NCBI RefSeq assembly: GCF_954871325.1
Contig: NC_088777.1
Coordinates: 25,521,366 to 25,585,365 of the forward strand
Length of the DNA stretch: 64,000 nt
Reading direction: 5' to 3'
DNA from: Gordionus sp. m RMFG-2023
Taxonomy: Eukaryota > Nematomorpha > Gordioida > Chordodea > Parachordodidae
The first letter of the stretch is position 1; the number at the start of each line of letters is the position of its first letter. Positions 10,230-21,004 of the stretch are shown here, piece after piece. Under the pieces are notes generated by a model. The model saw only the letters and a program-made list of their open reading frames with translations. It had not been told where the DNA came from and did no database searches. The position numbers were made by a program, and so were the translations under genes.

Positions 10230-12434
10230 GAATCCACATTTTCGGGATTCAAACACGTTCTTCTTTGTTCTAAAAACCTTCCGGCAATGCTAAATCCTCT
10301 TTCTAGTTGCAGGAATTGCTAATATTTTTCTTGCTAATCTTGATAGCTTTGGCAAATCTTTTTCTTGTCGTTTCCACCATAGTAGGACATCCTTTTGAAG
10401 TATATCCTCTTCCTCAATTGAAATCTTTAAATAAAAGTGTATCAATAATAATAAATTTATAAAAGTAATTTAAATTTATATTAATTGTAATATATGCATC
10501 TTAAAATTATGCTAAATTATACTTATCAAAAATGGTTACTTTAAGATTTAAATATTTTGTTATGTCATTATGTAGGGTACTATCCTCAGTAACAACCTCA
10601 TCCTCCCATCTGTTGGGGTTTAATTTTGATGTGGATGCTATTTATTTCAAATATTACATTTAATAAGTAACTAAACGAATTTATAATTTATTAATACCTT
10701 TTAATTGAATTCTCTTTGCTTTTGGGGAAATGGGTAAAATCAAATTTTCATCTATGTCGATGTTACATTCTTCTATGCAAATCAAATCTAACAAGTTTTC
10801 AATATGTTTTTTTACTTCATTAATTTCTTCCGACGACAACATTCTCATTTGTCGGAACTTTGGTATTAAAAATGTTGAAACTTTATGGAGCATATGAATT
10901 TTAAATTTTTCAATTATAAAATTTTTAGCTCTTTTCTTTATTATATCTATTTCTTTTTCGCATTTTGTTTTTCTCTCCATTATATTCATATTTATTTCAT
11001 TATGCTCATGTAGAAGATTATACCAAATTTTTTTATAAATAAAGAAAAAATGGGCATAAATCCTAAAATATTAATTTTCATATCATATAAGAACGTTCTG
11101 TAGTGTAGGTCTGCAATCAGCCTCAAGAGCATTATTTGCATCTTTATATGGTTCCAAATAATCTATCAGTGTTTTAAATCTTCCTTTCCCATAGATCCCA
11201 TTTTTTCAGTCACATCACGAGATTGTTAGAATAAAAAAATCTCATCATACATTATATAAATGCTTTGTAGCATATTATTCTTTGTATTCCATCTTATATC
11301 AATATTTTGCAGTAACGTCTTGCTTAGATATTTTACGTTGCCACTTTGTTTGAAATAAGTCGTCAATGATTTTGCAGTTACCAAAATATTATTAATCTCG
11401 GGAGCATTTTCTAAAATAAAAGTTGACTGGAAGGTATTATGAAGTATTGTGTATTAAACCTAATATTTGAAAAAATAAAAGGAAAATATAGTTCTTTAAA
11501 TATGAATGTTTTTTCTTTAGGTGTATACAAAATCTCAGAAATTATTATAATATCTACCTAATAATTAAATTTTATTTAATAAAAAATTTACCCTTCCAAA
11601 GCTTTTTTAATATTTGCTCCTTGATCCGTAACAAAAATGAGCTTGGAAAAATATTCTCGGGGAACACTTTTTAAATTTTTTTTAATAATTCTTTAAGAAT
11701 ATTTTCTCCTTTCTTTTTTTTCATCTTGAAATAAAAAGATATTTTTTTTCTAATTTCCAATTATGTATATAATGGATTGATAGAGATATGTAATCGGTTT
11801 TGGTAAATTCTTCACACTACATATCAGTAGTACGGAAAATGGAATTTTTTATCATTTCTACGATTTTAGGTAATAATATTTCCTTAAGATCCTCAGTAAC
11901 TTAGGATACGTTGCGGCTAACTGTTGTAGCACAAGGGATGATCTTATTAACATCCAATTTACCATATGTTGCCCTTAAGTCGGCAAATCTTTGTAAAATA
12001 TTTATAAATCCAGGTCCTTGAACTGCTTGAAATGGCCTAAAAAAGATAAAAGAATAATTTATTAAATTAAAATACCTAATGTCTCTAGCGCAATATTCTA
12101 CAAAATTCGCTATTAGCCCAGATTTTATCGTTTTGTTTAATTGAGAATTGTCTTTTTCAAAATATCCAGTTATTTTTTTATTATCTATCAAATCTTCATA
12201 ATTTGCAGATCAAAATTGATGCCGAAGGAAGAAGGAGGTGCCACTTTTGCTATTATATTTAAAGATGGACTCGCAATCATTGCAGCGAATCCAATCTAGC
12301 TTTTTGTCATTTTCATCAAAAATAATTTTAATTTGTTTCCACATAGACGATTTAAGTTTATTATTATTATCTTCATTGTTTTTTATCTTATAAAAATTAT
12401 TTTTTATTTTCTTAGCAATCAATTCTTTATTCAT
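10230..12434 (-). pseudogene. hAT-superfamily transposase, decayed
   Basis: The start ATG is at 12434. The N-terminus (12434-12210) holds a BED-type zinc finger half, WIRCNDCESIF. Next come CARDI and PFQAVQGPGF (about 12095-11985), then at 11.6-11.9 kb the TTDM region of the catalytic core followed by SLSIHYI. WNTKNNMLQ is near 11.3 kb, and a helical region covers 10989-10681. The C-terminus (10440-10235) is the hAT dimerisation domain: LLWWKRQE, LPKLSRLARKILAIPAT, ERGFSIAGR. The product would be a nuclear cut-and-paste transposase acting on the G+C-block termini. Several frameshifts and stops interrupt it, and the SS before ERGFS is missing compared with the copy at 56.1 kb. A probable 39-nt intron sits at about 12034-12072. 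Confidence 0.85.
12034..12072 (-). other. Probable 39-nt intron in the hAT transposase
   Basis: On the minus strand the segment begins GTATTT and ends TTTTTTAG. It interrupts CARDIR|PFQAV with 13 codons rich in Phe, Ile, Asn and Tyr. Removing it restores the spacing usual in this hAT family, where Pro-Phe directly follows Arg. It is a multiple of three and has no stop, so the ORF stays open with it included. Confidence 0.6.
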
Positions 12435-13010
12435 ATTTTAAAATTAAATTTAAAAATATTATTTTGTTAAAATTATGTTATAAAAAATAAAATTTATTTA
12501 ATATAAGAAAATAAAAATGAAAATAAATAGGGCAATATAAAGATAAACAATCATTACTAAAATAAAATAATACAATGGAGTAATTTCATTATTCCCAAAA
12601 AAAGGAAATTTTAATTTTTAATATCTAAAAAATTATATATTTTAAGGAAAAAGTTTTATTTCATTACCATAAAAGGAGATTTTAATTTGTTTATAGAAAA
12701 AAGTTAGTTTTTATCTGTAGAAAAAGTTTATTATTGAAGAAAAAAGTTGATTTATTTTATAAAAAGTTATACCAGAAAAAGCTTTTTATTTTTTAAATTC
12801 GTAAGAACAATTTTTTATTAATTGAAATAAAAATTTTTATTTTTTTTAACCCGCCCGCCCATTGTTTAAATTTCTTAACCCGCCCGCCCCACCCCCCATT
12901 GTTAAAATTTTTTTAACCCGCCCGCCTCCCCGTTCTTAAAAAAATTTTACCCACCCGCCCGCCCATCGGCGGGCAGTAAACCCGACCAATGCAGACCTCT
13001 AATTTAGGGT

Positions 13011-13836
13011 TGTAGATGAAAGTAATGACGGATTACCAAAGCAGTGTACAAAACACAATACATCCTGATAAAGATGAGTCATATGTATATGCCTTGGGAT
13101 ACTGGTAAAAGAAGAACGCAAAATGATATTTCTGTCAATGTCAGCATTGGTAGCCCCCTCTAAAATAGTATCATGAACGACAATGTTAACTCAATTATAA
13201 AAAGGTAGTAAGAATTGTTATAAAGGCCACGACAGAACTAATATTTTTCCATAAATAAAGTTGATGATAATGGCCGTACTGCACATTCAAGTTTGAACAT
13301 TCCTCTAAATAATCATGAAAGTTTCTCAGAGAATCAGAAAAAGTAATATTTATAATAACTCCTAGTGAAGTGAATGATAGTACGGAATTGAATGCTTATA
13401 TTTGTTAAAAAATAGGCAGAGGTGGCATAGGGATTGTGGTAGTGGTGATAGAAATATCATTTGAAGGCAACTGGGTGAAAATTAAATAAACATATAAATA
13501 TAAAACATAAGATAAAAAAAATAATAAACCTCCAGAGGAGTTAATTTCAAGCGTAGTTTTTTATTATTTTGGCTACCAGTAACTCTATAACGGGCAAGGC
13601 GTTTGTTTATTCGTCATTATTTTCTTTGCTTATCTTTAATAGATTCATATGTGAGGGATTATGGTTGGGTTAGCCTAGACAAATAAAGAAATCAGGCAAA
13701 AATATAAATAAACATTATTATTGAAATAAAACGAACATTAAAATACTAAACCAGTAGATGGGTCAATATTAGATGCATATATCTAGTAGTTGTAGGGGTA
13801 TCATCAAAAAAAAATTTTTTTTTTTTTGGGGGGGGG
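13011..13836. other. Intergenic DNA, no gene recognised
   Basis: Moderately A+T-rich sequence with a poly-T/poly-G run at 13815-13837 just before the LINE target duplication. Nothing coding is supported; the ORF at 13773 runs through the homopolymers. Confidence 0.5.
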
Positions 13837-13915
13837 GACTTATCAAGCCTATTTTTTTTTTCTCTTTAACTTTCACCTTTTCTGGTGGTAAGCTCCTTCA
13901 ACATCTCTCTCCACT

Positions 13916-15766
13916 TTATGTTATTAATACATCTCTTTTATCTAATTTATACTTCTTTATATTGCTAACTTTATGGCCCCATTGAAGTTTTGGCCTTCCT
14001 CTTTTACGTTTGCCCATCACTTCCAAACTCTTAACTTTATTTCCTATGTAGTTCATAGGCCTTCTCATTGTGTGCCCATACCACCTAAGTCTGTTTACCA
14101 TTAACTTAGTCTTAATGGGTACTACCTTTAAACTACTTAGTATTCTTGTACTGCGCACTTTATTCTTTCTTGTTACCCCAGCAATCATCCTCAGCATTCT
14201 CATCTCCATGGTTTGTAGACTTCTCTCGTCTGATTCTTTAGTTGGCCATGTTTCCGAACTATATAGAATAGTTGGTTATACTATGGAACTGTAAATTTTT
14301 CCCTTTAATTTGTGTGGGATTCTTTTATCAAATAGCACTCCAGATAAAGATCTCCACTTTAGCCACCCTTGATTAATCTTACTCTTTATCTCTTTTTCTA
14401 TTGTGCCGTTTGTTTGTATAGTGGAGCCTAAATATTTGCAGCTTTCAATTGCCGATATCTGCCATTCATTTATAACAATACTCTCTGTTTCATCTCCTCC
14501 TATCACCGTATACTCCGTCTTTTCTCTATTTACTTTTAATCCGTGCGTTTCTAAGATATTTATCCAACTCACTAGTCTTTCTTTCATTTCATCCTTAGAT
14601 TCGGCAAGTATCACAATATCATCTGCAAATATCATATTCCACGGGACTGTTTGAGGTATAGACTGTGCTAATACATCTATTACTGTAATGAAGAGAAGTG
14701 GGCTGAGAGCCGACCCTTGATGAACTCCTTCGGCTATTGTGAAGCCTGCTGAAGTACCTGTTGTACTACGGACCAATGTTGTATGGCCCATATACATATC
14801 CTGTATTATTCTTATATATTTTTCGGGAACATTTTTTTGGCGTAGCGCCCACCAGATAAGTTTTCTTGGGATTCTATCAAAGGCCTTTTCTAGATCGAGA
14901 AAGACCATGTGTAGCTTTTTGTTCTTTTCCCTGTATTTTTCACTCATTTGCCTAATTGCGTGGATAGCATCGGTTGTTGATCTTCCAGGCATAAAGCCAA
15001 ACTGAGTCTCTCCTATTTCAATTATATCTCTTAATCTTTTTTCTATTATTTTTTCGTATAGTTTTAGACAGTGTGACATTAGTTTTATGCCCCTTTAATT
15101 TTGACAATTATGTGGATCCCCTTTATTTTTGAAGATAGGAACTAGATAGCTCTGCCTCCATTTTTGGGGAACCTCTTCATTTCCAAGTTTTATTGTATAG
15201 ATTTGTGAGGAGATGTATTCCATCATCTCCTAGTGTTTTAAGGCTTTCTATTGGAATATCGTCTGGACCCCTAGCTTTGTTGTTTTTCATATGCTTGAGG
15301 CATGTGATTATTTCTTGTTGTGTTATAGGTTGTACAAGGTTTTAACATGGGGAGTGTTCGTCTAGATGCAGTATGTGCGGATAAAAGTTGAGAAGCTCCT
15401 GAAAATATTCTCTCCATCTACTCATTATTTCTTTATCCTTATTAATTTCCCATCTTTATTTTTGATTACTTTCGGAGCGCCGTTTATATCCCTAGAGTTC
15501 TTTTCTCGCTGTTTGGCTAATCTGTATATTTTATTTTGCCCTTCTTTGGTATGTAGATCTTCGTACATGTCATCGTATGCCATAGATTTGGCTCTAGCCA
15601 CCGCTTTTGTAGCTAATCTCTTGGATTTTTTGTATCTTGTCTTGTCATCTGCGTTTTTGAATTTGTACCATATTTTATAAAGGGCTTTCTTCTCCTGTAT
15701 AGTGGTTTGTACCTCTTCATTCCACCACCATAGTTCTTTGTATGATTTGTTACCCCCCCTTGTCAA
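13916..15766 (-). pseudogene. LINE linker, reverse transcriptase and C-terminal region, interrupted
   Basis: The linker (15766-15425) reads WWNEEVQ...KKALYKIWYKFK. A +1 shift near 15425, a stop and another shift follow in the fingers region, where KARGPDDIPIE is readable at about 15270. The open RT segment 15079-14276 has FGFMPGRSTTDAI, FLDLEKAFDRIP, EGVHQGSALSPLLF and the catalytic FADDIVIL near residue 150. An in-frame TAA at 14278-14276 replaces the Arg expected before PTILY, and the frame then continues. The C-terminal part (14209-13916) has RWYGHTMRR and KRGRPKLQW, typical of RTE ends. I count about five disabling changes over the whole protein. It cannot make a full product. Confidence 0.9.
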
Positions 15767-15792
15767 GCCTAGTGTTGATTTGGCAGTGTCTA

Positions 15793-16662
15793 TTAATCTG
15801 GATGAAAGGTCTGTCTAATTTTTTCACTGACTTGTGAGGAATCTATTGTTTCAATGTTTGCATTGATTGCAAAGGCATCTATCATTGTTTTTAATTTACC
15901 CCATTTGATGCATGGTTCCAGTTTTATCTTTTTTTGAGTGGATTTATTTGCGATGTAAAAATCCATGACTAGTAGCTTGTGTTGCGCAGCAATATCTTCT
16001 CCTTGGATGACTTTGCAGTCTATTACATCTTTTAGTCTTCTGCAAGAGATTAGCATGTAATCTATCTGTGTTTTCCTTGTACCACTTTCATATGTTATTA
16101 AATGACTGTCTTTTTTCCTATAATAGGTGTTGGTTAAGGCAAGGTCGAAGGCTTGCACAAATTTCAGTACATGCCCTCCTTCATCATTTCTTTCTCCATA
16201 TCCAAAACCACCATGATGCCTTTTGTAGCTATCTCTTGCTTTCCCCACATGCGCATTTAAGTCACCACCAATTATGAATAGGTCATCCTTAGGGATTTCC
16301 ATTACAGCTTCATCGAGGATAGCTCTAAAATCATCTTTCTCTTCTTCCTTGCAACCCGTTTGAGGAGCATATACTGAAAGGATGTGTAGTATTGATTGAC
16401 CAATGCAGAGTTTTATCTTCATTAGTCTATCAGAGATCCTGTTGACTTCTACAACTGAGGAGGTAAGATCTTGACTGAGGATGATGCCGACACCGTTCCT
16501 ATTGCTAACAAGTCCATTATAGTACAATTTATACCCATCTCCAATCATCAAAGTCTTCTGTCCTTTCCATTTTGTCTCTTGTATGCAAGCTATATCAACT
16601 TTTCTCTTGTTCAACATTGATGCCAATTCTCTCGTCTTACCTTTAAGCGTCCTAATATTCAA
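15793..16662 (-). CDS. LINE endonuclease domain (APE-type), open
   Basis: 289 codons, open. Residues 1-60 (MNIRTLKGKTRELASMLNKR, then VDIACIQETKWKG) carry the catalytic Glu of apurinic-type endonucleases in QETKW. RNGVGIIL follows. SVYAPQTG, GGDLNAHVG (catalytic Asp/Asn) and TQIDYMLI complete the fold by about residue 210. This pattern is typical of the RTE/BovB proteins often annotated as craniofacial development protein 2-like. The enzyme nicks target DNA to prime reverse transcription. The frame ends at a frameshift between this segment and 15766. Confidence 0.9.
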   Translation of the reverse strand: MNIRTLKGKTRELASMLNKRKVDIACIQETKWKGQKTLMIGDGYKLYYNGLVSNRNGVGIILSQDLTSSVVEVNRISDRLMKIKLCIGQSILHILSVYAPQTGCKEEEKDDFRAILDEAVMEIPKDDLFIIGGDLNAHVGKARDSYKRHHGGFGYGERNDEGGHVLKFVQAFDLALTNTYYRKKDSHLITYESGTRKTQIDYMLISCRRLKDVIDCKVIQGEDIAAQHKLLVMDFYIANKSTQKKIKLEPCIKWGKLKTMIDAFAINANIETIDSSQVSEKIRQTFHPD

Positions 16663-16929
16663 ACTTGCTAATCTTGTTTTTTCTTTGCTTTGACCTTTAC
16701 TTTACTTTTCACAGGATGAAGGTCTACACCCTGTGCGTCGCTTGGAGGGAACGCCCTAGCTTTCATATTCATATTTCCATTTGTTTTCTTCATTTTGTTT
16801 ATTGGACAGGTATCCTTAGCACTCGGCTGTCCAGGCCTGTCGGTGACCGGGGTGTCATCTCTAAGCTCCGAAATTCATCTTACCATATGTCTTTACACAT
16901 CAGTCATCGAAGAAAAACTTGAAAGTTTT

Positions 16930-17015
16930 TATGGTTCTTACCAGGATTGAACCTGCGTCCTTGTTCATACTCGTGTTTCCAAGCGTACATCTTACCCATT
17001 AGGCCACCCCGGCGA
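16930..17015 (-). promoter_or_regulatory. tRNA-like module with Pol III A and B boxes at the LINE 5' end
   Basis: Reading minus from 17013: GCCGGGGTGGCCTAATGGG, containing an A-box match (TGGCCTAATGGG, 17006-16995). About 40 bases further is a consensus B box (GGTTCAATCCT, 16953-16943). The sequence after the T-arm does not pair with the 5' GCCGGGG, so no acceptor stem closes and this is not a working tRNA gene. Because the target duplication abuts this module, it belongs to the inserted element. It probably acts as an internal promoter, as the tRNA-derived head of a SINE does. Confidence 0.65.
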
Positions 17016-17032
17016 GACTTATCAAGCCTATT

Positions 17033-17880
17033 ATGATATTCTAAAGGTATTTTGCATTTGTTCATTATTAATGGCTGATATATCAATATTTGAACAATTA
17101 TAAAGAGGAAATAAGATGGGGAAAATTCTCAAGTTGATTTTATAAGGTAGGAATAAATAAAATACCATTCGGAGAGATCAATTGGCAAACTTTAAAAAAA
17201 AATAGGATCCTTGTTAATAAGTATAGAATAATTTAAATAATATATAAATACTGTTTCAAAACCAAGCCAATATAAATATGAGATATATTTTTTAAGCCCA
17301 GTCCAACCCATAATAATTTTGAAAAAATTTTCCCAAGCCAAGAGATATTAAATTTATAATTAATAAAGGTGAAATCTCTGATTTACCAATTAGTCTACAG
17401 GTAAAAGAAATTTCTTTATAAAAATATTAACATATGACCAACATTTAACATTAAAAAATCCCAATATAGGTTCAAGCCTACAACATTTGGAAAAAATTTC
17501 CAAGCATCCAAGATTTAAATAATTTAAAAAGATTTTCTCAAGCTCACCTCAATCCTTAATAATTTTGAAAACCAAACAATATTAATTTTGAGAAATTTTT
17601 TTTTAAGCCTAGTCCAACATATTAACATAAGACTAACATTTAACATTAAAAAATCCCAATATAGGTTCAAGCCTACAATATTTGGAAAAAATTTCCAAGC
17701 ATACAAAATCTTAATAATTTAAAAAGATTTTCTCAAGCCCATTTCAATCCCTAATAATTTTTGAAAACCAACCCAATATTAATTTTGCGAAATATTTTTT
17801 AAGCCCAGTCCAACCCATAATAATTTTAAAAAAATTTTCCCACGCCTAGAGATATTAAATTTATTGAATTAACTCAGTTA
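17033..17880 (-). repeat. Helitron-related internal repeats
   Basis: Degenerate repeats of AAGCCCAGTCCAACCCATAA followed by AATTTTGAAAAA occur at least five times (about 17290, 17470, 17590, 17660, 17800). They match the interior of the Helitron copies at 31.8-32.2 kb and, inverted, 61-62 kb. A minus-strand type 5' end (TCTCTAATAAG) lies near 18043. No coding sequence. Confidence 0.6.
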
Positions 17881-18965
17881 TGAATTTCTATATAAATATT
17901 AATAATTTGTAATATTTAGTAAATAATGTATTACTTTGACAATTGGTTTTAATATGGCCTCCTACAGTTGCACTAATTTTAAAATATCATGTGAATTGGT
18001 AATAAGGGAAACTGAGAAAGCCCGAACAAAGCACTTATTAGAGAATCATGACAAAATAAGGTCTGCCCTAATATTATTTATGTTTTTTTTTACATTTTAA
18101 ACTGATTTCATGTGATGATAAATCAATTAAAAATATAACTATCTCCGAGGTGGGAAAAAATTTTCAAAATTATATTGGATACGACTGTGCTTGGAACCTC
18201 AAAATTTATATTAGCTTGCACCTGACATGGGAATATCTTTTACAAATTATTAAGGCTTGAGCTGGGCTTGATAATTTTTATATTATATGCTTCCTAATAT
18301 TGTGAGCTTGGACCTGGCATGACACTATCGTAAAAAATGAATAAAAATCTCATTCCCCGTCATTTTTGATGGGCTTTCTTAATAATTTGTAATATTTAGT
18401 AAATAATGTATTACTTTCCTATGTATAAACATTGGTATTAAAGAGAATCATGACAAAATAAGGTCTGCCCTAATATTATTTGTTTTTTTTTTACATTTTA
18501 AAATAATTGGTAAATCAGATATTTACCCTTCATGTGATGATAAATCAATTAAAAGTATAACTATCTCCGAGGTGGGAAAAAATTTTCAAAATTATATTGG
18601 ATACGACTGGGCTTGGAACCTCAAAATTTATATTAGCTTGCACCTGACATGGGAATATCTTTTACAAATTATTAAGGGTTGAGCTGGGCTGGATAAACTT
18701 TTTAATAATTATATGCTTCCTAATATTGTGAGTTTGGACCTGGCATGACAGTATCGTAAAAAATGAATAAAAATCTCATTCTCCATCATTGGGCTTTCTT
18801 AATAATTTGTGATATTTAGTAAATAATGTATTACTTTCCTATGTATAAACATTGGTATAAACTCAAGACTTGATCAATGGACATGGGAATATCTTTTACA
18901 AATTATTAAGGGTAGCTGGGCTTGATAAACTTTTTTATAATTATATGCTTCCTAATATTGTGCCT
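17881..18965 (+). mobile_element. Tandem Helitron fragments (three plus-strand copies)
   Basis: The stretch AATATTTAGTAAATAATGTA recurs at about 17918, 18390 and 18811. Between the recurrences lie copies of the Helitron 3' half (CCGAGGTGGGAAAAA, GAACCTCAAAATTTATATTA, GACATGGGAATATC, then the GTCATT...GATGGGC hairpin remnant). The copies at 18055-18380 and 18440-18800 end GGGCTTTCTT rather than CTAG. A shortened third copy follows at 18870-18960. This suggests repeated local duplication of an already truncated Helitron. Confidence 0.65.
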
Positions 18966-19069
18966 CCTACAGTTGCATTAATTTTGGAAATATATATTTT
19001 TGGCATTTTGTCAACATTCACACTATTAATTTTGGTGTTAATCGAAATTAAGTAACAATTAAACACCAC

Positions 19070-19539
19070 CCGAGTACTATATAGTTATTTTTTCACCGGA
19101 GTATTGAAGGTTTAAGATACAAAAGTTAATTTGGGGGAACGATAAGATTTAAAATATTACTTGATGCAGTGTGTATACTGAAGTTTTTTGAACATATTGT
19201 ACATTTTCTTTTTGTTTTTTGTGGTGACAATTGAAAAATCGTTTTTATATTAATGAAAGTGGAAATATTATTTTGAGATGTGCATGAGGTGTTCGATATT
19301 TCGGATATTTGACTTGAATTAAAATCTTCAGCTATATTATCTTCGCTATATGTTAAGTCAGTCTACATGTATTTTAAATATACAACTATGGAAAAAATAT
19401 ATAATTTTACCTCTGAATCACGGTCTATATCATCAGGCTTAAGGTAAATGTCGTCCTCCTCACTTTCTTTACAATTATTCATATTTTCGGAGTATGTATT
19501 TACAGATTCGAATATGTAGTTTACATATTTAGAAGACAT
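19070..19539 (-). pseudogene. hAT transposase N-terminal exons (BED zinc finger), truncated
   Basis: Exon 1, 19539-19411: ATG, then MSSKYVNYIFESVN and an acidic stretch ESEEDDIYLKPDDIDRDSE, ending at donor GTAAAA (19410). After an intron of about 70 nt (acceptor ATATAG near 19341), exon 2 reads EDNIAEDFNSSQISEIS. A zinc-finger start follows: RKCTICSKNFSIHTASSNI (two Cys, with the Ser-Ser-Asn spacing typical of BED fingers), ending at a stop near 19125. The Helitron cluster begins beyond, so the catalytic part is gone. Function by family: DNA-binding N-terminus of a hAT transposase. A domesticated BED protein is less likely because no catalytic or other exons follow. Confidence 0.6.
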
Positions 19540-20995
19540 ACAAAATTTTTTAATACAAGATTAACTAATAAAAATAAAAATGAAAAATGTTTAAATTTAA
19601 ATTATAATAAAATATATCATTCATATTTTGCGATTTTATTTATTAAATATTTAATATTTTTTATAATTATTATTTTTAAAAATAAATAACCAATCCCTCC
19701 TTCATCTCTCTCTCTCTAATCTTATTTAAAATTTATTACATTAAAAAAATATAAAAAGCTTATTTTTTTATACCAAAGTACCACTAAATTTAGCAAGAAG
19801 GCTTATTTATTTCTTATTTTAAGTTGATTTTGCGCCTCGCTGGCACCTTTTGTGTTTTCTTTTGATTATTTTATATGAAATAACCTTTTATTTTAAGTCT
19901 ATATAATATTCAATGAATATACAATTTTGAACTTTTTTGAGATATAAAAACATTGCATTCCATAAAATAACTTTGGATTGGAACCGGAGTTTTATTTATG
20001 GCAAAGATTAAGAAAATTTTAGACGAGGCTTCCAAAAATCATCATGATAGTGATATTAAAAATGCGGCAAGTAAAAAAGTTGATAAAATGTGCAACATAT
20101 AAAAACTACATGAGTACATTCAGCAATTATATAGCTACCATGTTAGATTAGCCCCCCCCCCAATAAACTCAGATGGTGTCTATGTCTAAATGCCAGGAAA
20201 GAGGTAATTAATGATATGTGGGGAGTGGATATATTTATGATTTCTATAATTATATTAAAATGTCTAAGTTGCAAATTTAAAACTCTTTTTAAATTTTATA
20301 ATTATATTTTATTATTTATAGTAGAATATTAATAAAATGAAATTTTTTTTATTTTTGCATTATCAATAATGAATATATGCGATGTAAAATAAATTATATA
20401 ATTGATAGATATAATTTTATTCGTTAGTGGTTAGTAAATATAATAATAATATTTGTAATTCTTGTCAGAAATATTTCAATAATTTTATACTTTCCTGATG
20501 GAGCTGTTGTTACCCAAGTATAAAAACGAAAAAAAAGATATATTATAGGATAACAGGTATTTATTAAGTTAAATAATAATCTTCTTTAAATTTCTGAAAT
20601 TTATTATAATATTTTAATTTTTAGTAAGAAAATAGTTTTTGAGTTCTAAATAACTTATAAAAATTATATTAGCTATATTAGCTATATTTAATACGTTTGA
20701 AGAAATAAATATAAAAATAAGGTATAAAAAATATTGTATTAGCAGAAAATAATCTAAAAATAAGGTATAAAAAATATTGTATTAGCAGAAAATAATCTAG
20801 GTTGTATGTTTAGCCGCAATTTAAACAAGATTGTCTGATGAATATAGACAAAAAAAATAATTTATATATTAGGATTAGATATTATCATATAAATTTTATA
20901 TATTTATTTCTTTCCCGATGACGGGGTAATAAAATGCCAATTTGCCCCGGCTTCTGGGGATAAATCATGTTTATAGAATTCGAAATCTTAAAATA
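19540..20995. other. A+T-rich DNA with one 43-bp duplication
   Basis: No gene recognised. A 43-bp unit containing ATAAGGTATAAAAAATATTG is duplicated in tandem at about 20711-20797. A poly-C run lies at 20151-20161. Confidence 0.55.
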
Positions 20996-21004
20996 AAATT
21001 TATA

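Larger units (their letters stand above)
10060..13002 (-). mobile_element. hAT element body and 5' terminus (AGAGGTCTGC family)
   Basis: The right terminus (12830-13002) has five G+C blocks of CCCGCCCGCCC type and ends GCAGACCTCT, the inverse of the tip at 1660. It is followed by tttagggt (13003-13010), the same octamer as at 1651-1658. The body holds a minus-strand transposase. The left side stops near 10060, at the point where the copy at 55.8-56.6 kb continues into its terminus. The missing part is what is found at 1659-1832. Confidence 0.8.
13837..17032 (-). mobile_element. RTE-clade LINE, near full length, with 17-bp target duplication
   Basis: A perfect 17-bp direct repeat, gacttatcaagcctatt, lies at 13837-13853 and 17016-17032. 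The inserted unit is 13854-17015, about 3.16 kb, the usual size of RTE elements. On the minus strand it ends in a short poly-A tail (nine T on the plus strand) abutting the repeat, as expected of target-primed reverse transcription. Order 5' to 3': tRNA-like module, about 350-nt leader, endonuclease, reverse transcriptase, C-terminal domain. No ORF1 and no RNase H were seen. The intact target repeat suggests a moderately young insertion, while the reading frame has decayed. Confidence 0.95.

Noticed and set aside
1659-13002. Two independent hAT insertions rather than one split element
   Set aside because: Not fully excluded, but the left piece ends where the right body begins relative to the 56-kb copy, and the outer octamers match; independent insertions would not predict either.
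13815-13837. Poly-T/poly-G run as a retrotransposon tail
   Set aside because: It lies outside the target duplication; the LINE tail is the A-run at 13854-13862 (T on the plus strand).
14403-15005. Plus-strand ORFs across the LINE (also 14070-14294, 15366-15680, 16068-16277, 16665-16922)
   Set aside because: They are antisense shadows of the endonuclease and reverse transcriptase frames.
16930-17015. A functional tRNA gene on the minus strand
   Set aside because: A and B boxes are good, but the 5' GCCGGGG has no pairing partner after the T-arm, and the target duplication shows that the module belongs to a LINE insertion.
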